From contig JACKEV010000010.1 of assembly GCA_020632795.1 (NCBI GenBank), positions 124,001 through 188,000 on the forward strand: a stretch of 64,000 bases of DNA. The letters run 5' to 3'. A program made the translations under genes and the position numbers. Origin of the DNA: Alphaproteobacteria bacterium (lineage in GTDB: Bacteria > Myxococcota_A > UBA796 > CAJQPC01). Numbering within the stretch: the stretch's first letter is position 1; the number at the start of each line of letters is the position of its first letter. Below, piece after piece: positions 27,636 to 36,314 of the stretch. The notes beneath the pieces were generated by a model. That model had not been told where the DNA came from. It worked only from the letters and a program-made list of their open reading frames with translations, and did no database searches.

Positions 27636-28256
27636 TCAGCGCGCCTTGAGCAGCCGCTCAACCTTCCGACGCTCGCTCACCGGGGCCACCGCCCCGCCCA
27701 CGGTCAGCCGCCAGGCCCTGGCGAAGGCCTTGTCGAACGCCTCCCAGGCCGACCGGTACAGGGTGACGCTCCCGGCGTGGGCCTGGGGCGGGCTGAGGAA
27801 GAAGATGCCCTCCTTCCCGGCGGCCTCGGGGCCGTAGAGGGGCAGGCCCTCGTAGCGGAAGAAGATGGGCGACTCGCTCAGCCCCTCCAGCTCGTAGGAC
27901 AGCGTCAAGCCGAAGGTCTCGGAGGTGTCGGCGTCGAGGATGTCGATGGTGTCGCCCTTCGCGGGGCCTGTGCCCGCCGCGGGGGCGGCGTACAGGACCT
28001 CACGGACGACCGCCTGCAGGACCCCCGCGCCGTAGCGCCCGGTGGCGGCCTCGCCGCTGGCGCGCGCCGCGGTCCAGTCGAACTCCACGACGCGGACCGC
28101 CGGGTCGGCGAGGGTCGCGACCACGACCACGGGGGCCGACGACGCGAGGTCCTCCAGGGTCGTCGGCTCGTAGAAGACCTGGCTCACGTGGGCCTCCAGG
28201 GGGACAACGAGGGCCGCGACCAGGGCCAGGGCGGCGGCGAGGGTTCGAAGGCGCAT
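27636..28256 (-). CDS. Exported hypothetical protein
   Basis: The 206-residue product has a signal peptide ('MRLRTLAAALALVAALVVPL' then EAH). The mature part is mixed alpha/beta ('LEDLASSAPVVVVATLADPA', 'GDTIDILDADTSETFGLTLS') and recalls small proteins with a beta-barrel of the kind seen beside metalloprotease genes, but I cannot assign it. It starts 9 bp after the ThDP enzyme gene ends, so both are probably one transcript. Confidence 0.65.
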   Translation of the reverse strand: MRLRTLAAALALVAALVVPLEAHVSQVFYEPTTLEDLASSAPVVVVATLADPAVRVVEFDWTAARASGEAATGRYGAGVLQAVVREVLYAAPAAGTGPAKGDTIDILDADTSETFGLTLSYELEGLSESPIFFRYEGLPLYGPEAAGKEGIFFLSPPQAHAGSVTLYRSAWEAFDKAFARAWRLTVGGAVAPVSERRKVERLLKAR

Positions 28257-28265
28257 CCGTGCTCC

Positions 28266-29858
28266 CTACATCTGCCGATTGTACGCGCCGGCGTCGATGG
28301 GGGCCTCCACGATCGTGAGCCCGCCGCGCGCGACGGCCTCGGCGACCGCCCGGCGCACCGCCTCCGGGGTCTCCGCCCGCGCGCCGACGCCCCCGTACGC
28401 CCGCGCCACCGCGCCGAAGTCCGGGTTCCCCAGCCGCACCCCCCGCAGAGGCAGGCCCATGCGCCGCTGCTTGAGCTCGATCAGGGCGAGGCTCTCGTCC
28501 ACCAGCACGACGACGACGAGGTCCAGGCCGCGCTCGGCGACGACCCCCAGCTCGCCCAGGCTCATCTGGAGGCCGCCGTCCCCGACGATGGCCACCACCG
28601 GGCGCTCCGGGCAGCTCAGGCGGGCGCCGATGGCGGCGGGCAGGCCGTAGCCCATCGAGGAGAAGCCGTTGGACTGGAGCAGGGTGCTCGGCGCCGCGCA
28701 GCGCCACACATGGGACGCCGTGATCCGGTGCGCGCCCACGTCCAGGGTGGCCACGGCGTCCGGCGGCAGGGCGGCCTGGACCGCGCGGATCGCGGTGGCC
28801 GGCCCCAGGGTCCCGGGCTCCTCCAGGAACAGGGCCTCGACCTCGACGCGGTAGCGCGCCAGGCGCTCCGCCACCCAGCCGCCCCCGGCGGGGCCGGTCA
28901 GCGCCGCCAGGATGCCGGGGATGTCGCCCACCAGGGTCTCGACCGGCGCGCACAGCAGGTCGAGGGGCGGGCTGCGATCGATCGCGACGACCGGCAGCGC
29001 GCCGGGCCACCCGGGCAGCCAGTGGGGACGCATCTCCACGGCGTCGTAGCCGATGAGCAGCAGCAGATCGGCCTCGGCGAGCATGCCCCGGGCCAGGGCG
29101 TCCACCGGGGGGCTCAGGCCGACGGCCCCGGCGCTCAGGGGGTGATGCTCGTCCAGGATCCCCTTGGCCTTGTAGGTGGTCCAGACCGGGGCGCCGCACG
29201 CCTCGGCGAGCGCCTCGAGGGCGGGCCCCGCCGCGCTCCGAAGGACCCCCGGCCCCACCAGGATCGCCGGGCGCCGGGACGCCGCCAGCCGCGCCCGGGC
29301 GGCGGAGACGTCGGGCAGGCCGAGGCGCGGCGGGGGGTCGTCGGGCCACACGCCCGGCTGCTCGGCCCCGGAGACGTCGGTGGGGACGTTGAGGTGGACG
29401 GGCCCGGGTCGCCCGTCGAGGAGGCGGCGCAGGGCGAGCGGGATCTCGCGCCATGCCTCCTGCGCGCTCAGGGTGACGCTGTGCTTGCAGACCGGGGCGA
29501 ACAGGGCGCGCTGGTCGAGGGTCTGGTGGGTGTAGACCCCCACGCGATGCTCGGGGACCTGGCCGGTGATCGCGACCACCGGGGCGCGGTCCAGCAGGCA
29601 GCCGGCCAGCCCGGAGACGAGGTTCGTGGCCCCGGGGCCCAGGGTGGCGACGCAGACGCCGATCCCCCCGGTGAGCTGGGCGCAGGCGTCGGCGGCGAAG
29701 CCCGCGCTGCCCTCGTGGCGGACCAGCACGAAGTCGACGCCCTCGTCGGCGAGGGCCTGGATCAAGGGCAGGGTCTCGCCGCCGGGTACGCCGAAGGCGT
29801 GGCGCGCCCCACGCCGGGCCAGGGCGCGGGCGAGCAGACGGACGGTGGTCAGCGGCAT
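28266..29858 (-). CDS. Acetolactate synthase-like thiamine diphosphate enzyme
   Basis: The 530-residue protein shows the three ThDP domains. The N-terminal Pyr domain has the catalytic Glu in 'VRHEGSAGFAADACAQLTG'. A central domain contains 'ILVGPGVLRSAAGPALEALA'. The C-terminal PP domain has 'IVGDGGLQMSLGELGVVAER' followed by 'VLVDES', giving Asp at the second metal ligand position as in catabolic acetolactate synthases. The substrate cannot be told; related enzymes include benzoylformate decarboxylase-like and sulfoacetaldehyde-type proteins. The ATG at 29858 was chosen because the domain starts there ('MPLTTVRLLARALARRGARH'). Confidence 0.8.
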   Translation of the reverse strand: MPLTTVRLLARALARRGARHAFGVPGGETLPLIQALADEGVDFVLVRHEGSAGFAADACAQLTGGIGVCVATLGPGATNLVSGLAGCLLDRAPVVAITGQVPEHRVGVYTHQTLDQRALFAPVCKHSVTLSAQEAWREIPLALRRLLDGRPGPVHLNVPTDVSGAEQPGVWPDDPPPRLGLPDVSAARARLAASRRPAILVGPGVLRSAAGPALEALAEACGAPVWTTYKAKGILDEHHPLSAGAVGLSPPVDALARGMLAEADLLLLIGYDAVEMRPHWLPGWPGALPVVAIDRSPPLDLLCAPVETLVGDIPGILAALTGPAGGGWVAERLARYRVEVEALFLEEPGTLGPATAIRAVQAALPPDAVATLDVGAHRITASHVWRCAAPSTLLQSNGFSSMGYGLPAAIGARLSCPERPVVAIVGDGGLQMSLGELGVVAERGLDLVVVVLVDESLALIELKQRRMGLPLRGVRLGNPDFGAVARAYGGVGARAETPEAVRRAVAEAVARGGLTIVEAPIDAGAYNRQM

Positions 29859-29936
29859 GGAGGCTCCGGGCGGGTGCGCCATCCTGCCCCGCCCACCGGT
29901 GGGGCGCAACGCGCGCGGAGCCGGTAGACTGCCGGC

Positions 29937-30221
29937 ATGCGCATCCCCCTGCTCCTGGCCGCCCTGTTGGGGGCGCCCGACGCCCTCGCCAAGGCGCCGA
30001 CGCCCGCCCCCCTGGTGGACGGCAGCTTCACGATCCCGTCCTCCGAACCCCTGGTCTCCGCGGGGCCGGTGATCGACACGCCGACGGTCCCGAGCGGGGG
30101 CGGCCCTGCGGACGTACGGGTCGCCCCGTGGGTCATCGTGGGGGCGGTCGCTGGCGGCGTGGTCGTCACCGTCGCGTTCGTCCTCTGCTGCTGGTGGGTC
30201 TACCCGGTGCTCTGGTACTGA
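29937..30221 (+). CDS. Small exported single-span membrane protein (tandem copy 1)
   Basis: The 94-residue product has a signal peptide ('MRIPLLLAALLGAPDALAKA'), a short Pro-rich ectodomain ('LVDGSFTIPSSEPLVSAGPV') and a C-terminal transmembrane helix ending 'CCWWVYPVLWY'. The next gene encodes a paralogue with the same arrangement. The gene is divergent from the ThDP enzyme gene, with 78 bp between start codons. Function unknown. Confidence 0.65.
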   Translation: MRIPLLLAALLGAPDALAKAPTPAPLVDGSFTIPSSEPLVSAGPVIDTPTVPSGGGPADVRVAPWVIVGAVAGGVVVTVAFVLCCWWVYPVLWY

Positions 30222-30280
30222 GCCGGCGCGGACGGGGTTGTGCATCGCCGAACGCAGGGCTATGCTCCGGGCAACCGGAG

Positions 30281-30607
30281 ATGGTCGTGACCTGTGTTCC
30301 CCGCGCGCTGACGCACCTCATTGCTGCCTTCGTCCTGGCCTTCACGCTCATGCTGCCCGCCGCCCAGGCGCGCACGCCGGGCCAGGCTCAGGATCTGCCC
30401 GCCCTGGTCGACGACAGCTTCCAGGTCCCCTCGGACGTCGCGCTGGTCTCGTTCCAGCCGGTGGCCGACGAGCCGGCCGTGCCCCCGGGGGTCAGCGAGC
30501 CGGACAACGACCTCACCATCCTCTGGGTCATCCTGGCGGCGGCCGGCGGCTTCGTGGCGGGCATGTTCGTCGGCTGCTTCATGTGCTTCGCCCTCTACTG
30601 GTATTGA
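30281..30607 (+). CDS. Small exported single-span membrane protein (tandem copy 2)
   Basis: The 108-residue paralogue of the preceding gene shares 'LVDDSFQVPSDVALVSFQPV' and the position of a C-terminal transmembrane segment ending 'CFMCFALYWY'. Both end in a Trp/Tyr-rich tail on the inner side or at the membrane edge. A GTG two codons downstream (30287) is closer to a proper Shine-Dalgarno distance. It precedes a long operon up to 35036. Confidence 0.65.
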   Translation: MVVTCVPRALTHLIAAFVLAFTLMLPAAQARTPGQAQDLPALVDDSFQVPSDVALVSFQPVADEPAVPPGVSEPDNDLTILWVILAAAGGFVAGMFVGCFMCFALYWY

Positions 30608-30610
30608 TCC

Positions 30611-31561
30611 CTGCGCCGACTCGCGGTCCTCTGCACGCTGTTCCTGGGGCTGGCGGCCGACTGGGCCGATCCTGAAGGGCGCTTCACGCTGGCCCTCGAT
30701 CCGGCTTGGCAGCTCGACCCGGACAACACGCCGCTGATCGAGCACCAGGTGCTCCGGGCGACCCACCTGCCCACCGGGGCGGGCTTCGTGCTGCGGCACT
30801 GGGACAAGGCGCAGATCCTGGACGTGCGCAAGCGGGTGGAGCGCAAGCTGGACGTCGAGGCCGCGATGAGCCCGGATCGCGTGGCCCTGCTCTTCCAGAA
30901 GTCCCATGAGGACGAGCCCATCGGCGAGACCCTGTACGTGGGGCCCGCCGACGGGGTCGACCCGCAGGTGGGGCGGTGGGTCTACCGGCCCCCGGCGGCG
31001 GAGGGGGAACCCGAGCGGGTGTGGTGGCAGGTGTTCTGGCGCTCGGCGGACGACTACCACCAGCTCGTCGCCTGGAGCCCGGCGGCGCGCTTCGCCGACT
31101 TCGCCCAGGCGATGCGCGCGCTGGAGGGCTCGATCACGCCGGCCCCGGGCTTCACGGCGCCCCAGACCCTGCTCTTCGACAGCGGGCGCGACGACTGCGG
31201 CCCGCCCGCCCGCGCCGACCGCGCCCTGGCCATCCGGGACTCCCGGCGGTTCACCGAGGCCCGCGAGCGCCTGCGCGCGGCCTGGACCCCCTACCGGGAC
31301 GACCCCCCGGCCGGCGCCCTCGACCCCGCGAGCGCCCTCTACCTGGCCGAGCTGACCACGATGGACGCGCTCTACCGCAGCGCCGAGGCCTGCGTCCACA
31401 AGTCCGCCCGGGAGCGCCGGGACTGCCGCGTGCTGGAGGGGCCCGTCTCCGGCGCGTCCAGTGAGGCGTTCCAGCAGGGCGTGGTGCGCTGCATCGACGA
31501 GGACCCCGAGCTGGACGCGGCGTTGGACGCGGCGCTGGCGAAGGTGCTGGGGGCTACATGA
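30611..31561 (+). CDS. Exported hypothetical protein with apparent CTG start
   Basis: The frame opens directly after the TGA of the upstream gene and its first codons read 'LRRLAVLCTLFLGLAADWAD', a good signal peptide, starting from CTG at 30611. No ATG, GTG or TTG occurs in frame until GTG at 30749, which would delete clearly protein-like sequence ('DPEGRFTLALDPAWQLDPDN'). The 316-residue product is alpha/beta with a Cys-containing C-terminus and no recognised family. Options are a CTG start, translational coupling or a sequencing error. The stop overlaps the YidD-like gene by ATGA. Confidence 0.6.
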   Translation: MRRLAVLCTLFLGLAADWADPEGRFTLALDPAWQLDPDNTPLIEHQVLRATHLPTGAGFVLRHWDKAQILDVRKRVERKLDVEAAMSPDRVALLFQKSHEDEPIGETLYVGPADGVDPQVGRWVYRPPAAEGEPERVWWQVFWRSADDYHQLVAWSPAARFADFAQAMRALEGSITPAPGFTAPQTLLFDSGRDDCGPPARADRALAIRDSRRFTEARERLRAAWTPYRDDPPAGALDPASALYLAELTTMDALYRSAEACVHKSARERRDCRVLEGPVSGASSEAFQQGVVRCIDEDPELDAALDAALAKVLGAT

Positions 31562-31992
31562 TGGTCCGTCTCCTCGTTTGCGCAGTTCTCCTCCTCTCGC
31601 CCCTCGCCCACGCCCAGTCCCTGCCCGACTGCCGGGCGCTGGCGATGTCTGAGCGGGCCGCACCCCAGCGGGGGCCCGGGGCGCGGGAGCCGGACCCGAT
31701 GGTCGGCACGGTGCGGTGGACGCTGACGCTGGCCATCCGGGGCTGGCAGCTCCTGGCCTCCCCGGCGAACGGGTCGAGCTGCGCGTTCTACCCCACCTGC
31801 TCGGGCTACGGGCTGCAGGCGGTGAAGCGCAACGGGCCGGTGCTGGGGGCGATCATGGCCGCCGAGCGCATCAACCGGAACCACGACGGCTGGCGGTACA
31901 CCCCCTGCGAGGTCAACGGGCGCACCTACCTCTACGATCCGGTCTCCGACAACGACTTCTGGATGCGCCGACGCCGGGGCGGGCGCCGATGA
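31558..31992 (+). CDS. yidD: YidD-like protein with N-terminal signal peptide
   Basis: The 144-residue product has a signal peptide ('MMVRLLVCAVLLLSPLAHAQ') and a YidD/DUF37 core: 'RGWQLLASPANGSSCAFYPT', then 'CSGYGLQAVKRNG' with two of the conserved Cys. Typical YidD proteins are about 70-90 residues, cytoplasmic and membrane-associated, and act with YidC in membrane-protein insertion. This one is longer, apparently exported and in an operon unrelated to rpmH/rnpA, so its role may differ. Gene overlaps (ATGA) occur on both sides. Confidence 0.7.
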   Translation: MMVRLLVCAVLLLSPLAHAQSLPDCRALAMSERAAPQRGPGAREPDPMVGTVRWTLTLAIRGWQLLASPANGSSCAFYPTCSGYGLQAVKRNGPVLGAIMAAERINRNHDGWRYTPCEVNGRTYLYDPVSDNDFWMRRRRGGRR

Positions 31993-32939
31993 TCGCGCTG
32001 CTTCTGCCGCTGGCCCTGGCCCAGGAACTCCCCGAGCCCCCCGCGCCGCCCCCGCCGCCCCCGGCGGTCGCGCCCGCCGCGCCCGACACCGGCTACGCCG
32101 ACGAGCTGATGCGCCTGGGCGCCTGGCGGGAGGCCTGGGTGGAGTACGGCCGGGTGGCGTACGCGCTGGGGTCGGGCAACGCCGCCGACCGGGCGCGGCT
32201 GCAGGCGGGCCTGGCCCTCCAGCGGCTGGAGACCAGCCTCGACCCCCGGCTCATCGGGGCGCCGCTGCCCACCACCACCGCCGCGTACTTCAACGACGCC
32301 GCCGCGCTGGCCACGCCGGAGAACGCGCCGGTGCTGCGCTTCCTGGCGGCGGAGGGCCTCTACCAGACCGGCAGCTACGCCGGGGCGCGCTCCGCCCTGG
32401 ACAGCTTCACCCTGCCGTCCCTCTCCGCGGAGCAGGCCTACCGGCTGGCCTGGCTGGACCTGCGGGACGGGGAGACCGAGGCGGCCCGGTCGGCCTTCGC
32501 GGCGGTGCCCGGGGACGGCCCGCTGGCCCAGGCCGGAGACCGCTTCGCCGAGACCCTGGCCACCGAGCCGCCGCTGCCCACCCGCTCGCCGGTCGCCGCC
32601 GGGTTCATGTCCGCGGTCGTGCCCGGCTCCGGGCAGCTCTACGCCGGAGAGCCCCAGGACGCCGCCTCGGCCTTCGTGCTCAACAGCGCGCTCATCACGG
32701 GCACCGCCCTGCTGGCCCGCAAGCGCCAGTGGGTGGGCACGGCCACGCTCGGGGCGCTGGCGCTGGGCTTCTACACCGGCAACATCTTCTCGGCGGTGAA
32801 CAGCAGCCACCGGCGGAACCGCCGCCTGGAGCGCGCCCGGCTGGGGTCCTGGGAGCAAGACTACGAGCTGCACGTCGACGTGGCTCCGGGGGCGACGGAC
32901 GACCCGCTGACCCTGGAGGCCACGGTTGGGAATCCCTAG
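31989..32939 (+). CDS. TPR-like protein with C-terminal hydrophobic DUF5683-like region
   Basis: The 316-residue product has a short signal peptide ('MIALLLPLALAQ') and a Pro-rich linker. Residues 32-190 contain TPR-like helices ('MRLGAWREAWVEYGRVAYAL', 'AEGLYQTGSYAGARSALDSF'). The C-terminal part 'AAGFMSAVVPGSGQLYAGEP' followed by two hydrophobic helices resembles DUF5683 proteins. It probably sits in the envelope. It overlaps its neighbours at both ends. Confidence 0.65.
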   Translation: MIALLLPLALAQELPEPPAPPPPPPAVAPAAPDTGYADELMRLGAWREAWVEYGRVAYALGSGNAADRARLQAGLALQRLETSLDPRLIGAPLPTTTAAYFNDAAALATPENAPVLRFLAAEGLYQTGSYAGARSALDSFTLPSLSAEQAYRLAWLDLRDGETEAARSAFAAVPGDGPLAQAGDRFAETLATEPPLPTRSPVAAGFMSAVVPGSGQLYAGEPQDAASAFVLNSALITGTALLARKRQWVGTATLGALALGFYTGNIFSAVNSSHRRNRRLERARLGSWEQDYELHVDVAPGATDDPLTLEATVGNP

Positions 32940-33444
32940 CCTGCTGCTGGCGCTGGCCTGCGGCAGCGGCGACCCTGGCGGGCCGATGGGCCGGGTGGAG
33001 GGGCGCACCTGGTACCTGCCCGGGGCGGGGCTGGCGGTGGACTTCCCCCCGGGCTGGCAGATCGTGGTGGACCCCGCGCTGTTCCGCAGCGGCCTGGGGG
33101 ACGTGGTGCTGGAGGGCGCCCTCGGGGACACCCGCGTCGCCCTGAGCTGGCACCCCCTGCCCAACGCCTCGGCCCTGGGGGACCCCAGCGCCCTGGACCT
33201 CCTGATGCTGCGGGCCCCCGCGCCCGGCGCATGGGACCGCCCCGGCTACCGCTTCGGGCGCCTGGCCCACTGCGACGGCGCCATCGAGCGCATCCAGCGC
33301 GGTGACGACGGCCTGGACTTCGCCCAGTACGCGGTGGCCGGGCGGGACGGGCTCGTGCTGCTCAGCGCCTGGTCTCCCGAGGGAGCGCTGGACCTGGCGG
33401 TCCCCCGCGCGCTGGTGTGCGAGCAGCTCCGGGTCACCCGGTGA
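32926..33444 (+). CDS. Small lipoprotein, hypothetical
   Basis: A TTG start at 32926, inside the end of the preceding gene, gives 'MGIPSLLLALAC' with Cys12 as the likely lipidated residue. The 172-residue product has 'WYLPGAGLAVDFPPGWQIVV', common in small beta-sheet proteins of the PsbP-like type, but the match is weak. Its stop overlaps the sulfatase-family start (GTGA). Confidence 0.6.
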   Translation: MGIPSLLLALACGSGDPGGPMGRVEGRTWYLPGAGLAVDFPPGWQIVVDPALFRSGLGDVVLEGALGDTRVALSWHPLPNASALGDPSALDLLMLRAPAPGAWDRPGYRFGRLAHCDGAIERIQRGDDGLDFAQYAVAGRDGLVLLSAWSPEGALDLAVPRALVCEQLRVTR

Positions 33445-35036
33445 GGCGGCTGGCGGCGGCGATCGAGGTCTTCGCGCTCTTCCTGCTGGCCGGGGCGGCG
33501 CTGGGGGTGATCGACGGGCTGCGGGCGGTCCCCTCCCCGGGCGAGCCCTGGATCGAGCGGCTGCGGCCGACCCTGCTGCTGGACGTCGGGGGGATGGCCC
33601 TGCCCGGCCTGGGTGCGGCGGTGGCCGCGGCGCTGCTGGCGCGAAAGCGGCCCTCGATGGTGCGCGTGTCCCTGGCCTCGCTGCTCGTGCTGGGGCTGGC
33701 CAGCGCCGCGGTGGCCCCGGTGGTGCGCAGCTTCGACGTGGCCTACGCCGAGGCCCTGGACGCCTGGCGCCAGGAGCAGCCCCTGCCTGTCCTGCGCCTG
33801 GCCGAGGACGACCCCGGGCCGGGTCCAGTGGTCTGGATCACCGTGGACACCCTGCGGGCGGACGCCGTCGCGCGCATGCCCCGGCTCCGGGCCCACGCCC
33901 GGGAGGCGCTGCGCTACACCCAGGCCCGCAGCGCGGCGCCCTGGACCCTGCCGGCGATGGCCGCGATGCACACCGGGGCACCCCAGCGCGTCCACCGGGC
34001 GGGTCTGCGGCTGGATCCGGAGCGTACCCACGTCCGCACCGGGGTGGACCCGGCGGTGCCCATGCTCGCTGAGCTGCTCCAGGACGCGGGCTACGTCACC
34101 GCCGGGGTGCTGACGAACCCCTACCTGGGCACTCGCTTCGGCATGACCCGGGGCCTGGACCGGGCCTTCGACCTCACCCGCCAGGCCGTGGTCGCCCGGG
34201 GCCTGCGCCGGGCCAGCCTGCTGCGTCCCTTCGTGCCCGCCCGCGCCGACCACGCCCAGGCGGTCACTGACCGCGCCCTGGAGGCCCACGGCCGCCTTCA
34301 GGACGGGCGCTACTTCCTGTGGGTCCACTACATCGACCCCCACGCCCCCTACGCGGCCGATCCCGAGGCTCGACGGATGGAGGACCCCTGCGCGCTGCCG
34401 GACTGCTTCGGCGACTGGGGGGCGGTGCGGCGCAGCGGCCTCGTCCTCGATGAGGCCGATCGGGCGCGGATCACAGCGCTCTACGACGCGGAGATCGCCT
34501 TCCTGGACGCCCACCTGGACCGCCTGCTTACGGCGGTGCGACAGGACGGGACCCTCGTCATCCTGGCCGCCGACCACGGGGAGGAGTTCTGGGAGCACGG
34601 CGGGGTGGAGCACGGGGCGGGCTTCTACGACGAGGTGGTGCGCGTGCCGCTGATGGTCTGGGGGGCGGGAACCGGCACGGTCGAGCGCTCGGTCAGCACA
34701 CAGTCGCTGTTCGAGGCGACCCTGTCCTGGGTGGAGCGGGGGACGCTGGGGCCGCTGGCGCCGGAGGGTGAGGCTGCGCAGGTGGGGATGTCATCTGTGT
34801 TGTTCGGGGAGGATGGCGCGGCCTGTACGGACGGGGTGGTGAAGCTCATCCGGCAGGGAGGACTCAAGGGGTACGATCTGGTCGCCGATCCGGGGGAGAC
34901 GCACGATCTGTATGGCACCGCGCCGGAGCGGTTCGGGGGGGTGGCGGGGTGCGTGCCGGAGGTGGTGGAGGCGACGGAGGCGGAGGCGCCGGTGGTGGAC
35001 TGGGGGGTGCTGCGGGCGTTGGGGTATGTGGAGTAG
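33441..35036 (+). CDS. Membrane-anchored sulfatase/alkaline-phosphatase-superfamily enzyme
   Basis: The 531-residue protein starts with GTG and has three hydrophobic segments in the first 95 residues, then a periplasmic sulfatase-fold domain. The metal site appears as 'VVWITVDTLRADAVARMPRL' and later 'ILAADHGEEFWEHGG'. The nucleophile region is 'SAAPWTLPAMAAMHTG', with Thr where Cys or Ser of the C/S-x-P-x-R motif would be, so formylglycine sulfatase activity is unlikely; a phosphotransferase or phosphatase is more probable. The final gene of the 30281-35036 unit. Confidence 0.78.
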   Translation: MRRLAAAIEVFALFLLAGAALGVIDGLRAVPSPGEPWIERLRPTLLLDVGGMALPGLGAAVAAALLARKRPSMVRVSLASLLVLGLASAAVAPVVRSFDVAYAEALDAWRQEQPLPVLRLAEDDPGPGPVVWITVDTLRADAVARMPRLRAHAREALRYTQARSAAPWTLPAMAAMHTGAPQRVHRAGLRLDPERTHVRTGVDPAVPMLAELLQDAGYVTAGVLTNPYLGTRFGMTRGLDRAFDLTRQAVVARGLRRASLLRPFVPARADHAQAVTDRALEAHGRLQDGRYFLWVHYIDPHAPYAADPEARRMEDPCALPDCFGDWGAVRRSGLVLDEADRARITALYDAEIAFLDAHLDRLLTAVRQDGTLVILAADHGEEFWEHGGVEHGAGFYDEVVRVPLMVWGAGTGTVERSVSTQSLFEATLSWVERGTLGPLAPEGEAAQVGMSSVLFGEDGAACTDGVVKLIRQGGLKGYDLVADPGETHDLYGTAPERFGGVAGCVPEVVEATEAEAPVVDWGVLRALGYVE

Positions 35037-35179
35037 TCTTCTTGGGGGTTGGAAGGGCGATTCTGGGGTGTTTTGAGGGGGTCGGGGTCGGTCATGGGTG
35101 CCGGAGAGGGCCTGGAAGAGCCGACGGTGGTCACTGTGCCCGGGGCCCACGGGCGCTCCGACCTCCCCCAAGCGAGCCG

Positions 35180-35467
35180 CTACGGCACCACGATCGGCCG
35201 CCGCCTCTGGTGGTACACCCGCACCACCCGGAACGCCTCCCCCGTCCGCTGGTAGTAGACCGCGTAGGCCCCGACCCGCCACTTGCGGACCTCTGCGCCG
35301 CTTCGCAGGGTGCAGACCGGCCCGTCCACGATCGACGTCGAGAGTTGCTCCACGGCCTGGAGCAGCCGCGCGATCAGCCGACCGGCGGCATCCGGGTCGT
35401 CTTGCGCAACCCAGGCCCAGGCGTCCTCCAGGTCGGCCAGGGCGCTCGGGGACCAGAGGACCTTCAA
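35180..35467 (-). CDS. ParE/RelE-like toxin
   Basis: The 95-residue protein has the RelE/ParE pattern 'KVLWSPSALADLEDAWAWVA' and 'VEQLSTSIVDGPV', followed by 'RKWRVGAYAVYYQRTGEAFR' and 'VVRVYHQRRRPIVVP'. The TTG start at 35467 overlaps the antitoxin stop. Family members inhibit gyrase or cleave mRNA; which one cannot be told. Confidence 0.75.
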   Translation of the reverse strand: MKVLWSPSALADLEDAWAWVAQDDPDAAGRLIARLLQAVEQLSTSIVDGPVCTLRSGAEVRKWRVGAYAVYYQRTGEAFRVVRVYHQRRRPIVVP

Positions 35468-35676
35468 CGGCGGAGCCGATCCCTCCAGCGCGCCACGACC
35501 TCGTCCTGGGTGACGCCCTGGCCCGCGTCCAGCTCGCGCAGGCCCTGCTGCAGCCCGGCGTCCTGGTCCGAGCTGAAGGGGGCGACGGCGTCCACCGGAC
35601 GGATCTCGTACCGCCCGGCGGGCAGCTTGCGCAGCTCGTCGGGGAGGTCTTCGCCGTTCCAGTTCAGGACTTCCAT
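35464..35676 (-). CDS. Antitoxin of ParE-type module
   Basis: The 70-residue product precedes the toxin on the same strand and overlaps it by 4 bases. The C-terminus 'LRELDAGQGVTQDEVVARWR' is the toxin-wrapping helix common in ParE/RelE antitoxins. The N-terminus lacks an obvious ribbon-helix-helix motif. The start at ATG 35676 is chosen from the length of the family; no clear Shine-Dalgarno. Confidence 0.65.
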   Translation of the reverse strand: MEVLNWNGEDLPDELRKLPAGRYEIRPVDAVAPFSSDQDAGLQQGLRELDAGQGVTQDEVVARWRDRLRR

Positions 35677-36314
35677 AAGGAGAGCGTAGCCGTGAATGGG
35701 GGGTGGGTCCAGCCGAACCCACCGATGGAGGCCGGCGGCTGGGTCAGGGCGTACACGGCGCTGTGGCGCACGAGAGCCGCCGCAGACTCTCCCGACGAAC
35801 TTGTAAGCGGGCCTTACAGGTTGCTCCGGCCAGTTCCGACGGGAGGGGGTGGCGAGCAGGCCGCTGAGCAAGCCCGACCGACACCGCGAACGCAAACCCT
35901 GCGCCTCCTCCCGCTTGCGTTTCACATGCTGATTATGTCAATACAAGATAGTTGTTAACTACCGCCGCCCGAGAACGCTCCCCTCGGTCGTCGGCAATCC
36001 CCAAGGGAGCAAAGTGGGCCCGGCCGAGCTGCAACTCGAACCGGGGTCCTCCAGACCGGCCCGGAGAAGGCTGAATGATGTTCAGCCATCCCCCTGAGAG
36101 AGGTCTCAGGACGCCGCCCGCGACGTCGAAGACGTCCGAAGTGTACCCAACCCCACGGTCTCCGTCCGCCCCGCCCGGACGCACGGGTCCCCCCGACGGC
36201 TGAGGCTCGACCACAGCCCTTGCTGAACCGGCGCGCCCTCGGGTGCGCCGGAACGGCCCCGCTCGCCCTGCCGGGACGAGCCCCCAAAGACCCCCTTCAA
36301 CCCAGAGACCCATC
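35677..36314. other. Non-coding stretch upstream of toxin-antitoxin and small gene
   Basis: About 640 bp with no convincing gene in either direction. It includes a hairpin at 36070-36088 (GGCTGAA-TGATG-TTCAGCC) and a less GC-rich stretch around 35930-35965. Promoters of the antitoxin and of the gene at 36315 should lie here, but none was identified. Confidence 0.5.

Noticed and set aside
28266..29858. Loss of cofactor residue in the ThDP enzyme (Asp for Asn)
   Set aside because: Catabolic acetolactate synthases also use Asp there, so it is not anomalous.
35941..35975. Possible sigma-70 promoter in the less GC-rich spot
   Set aside because: TTGACA-like and TATAAT-like hexamers at the correct spacing were not found.
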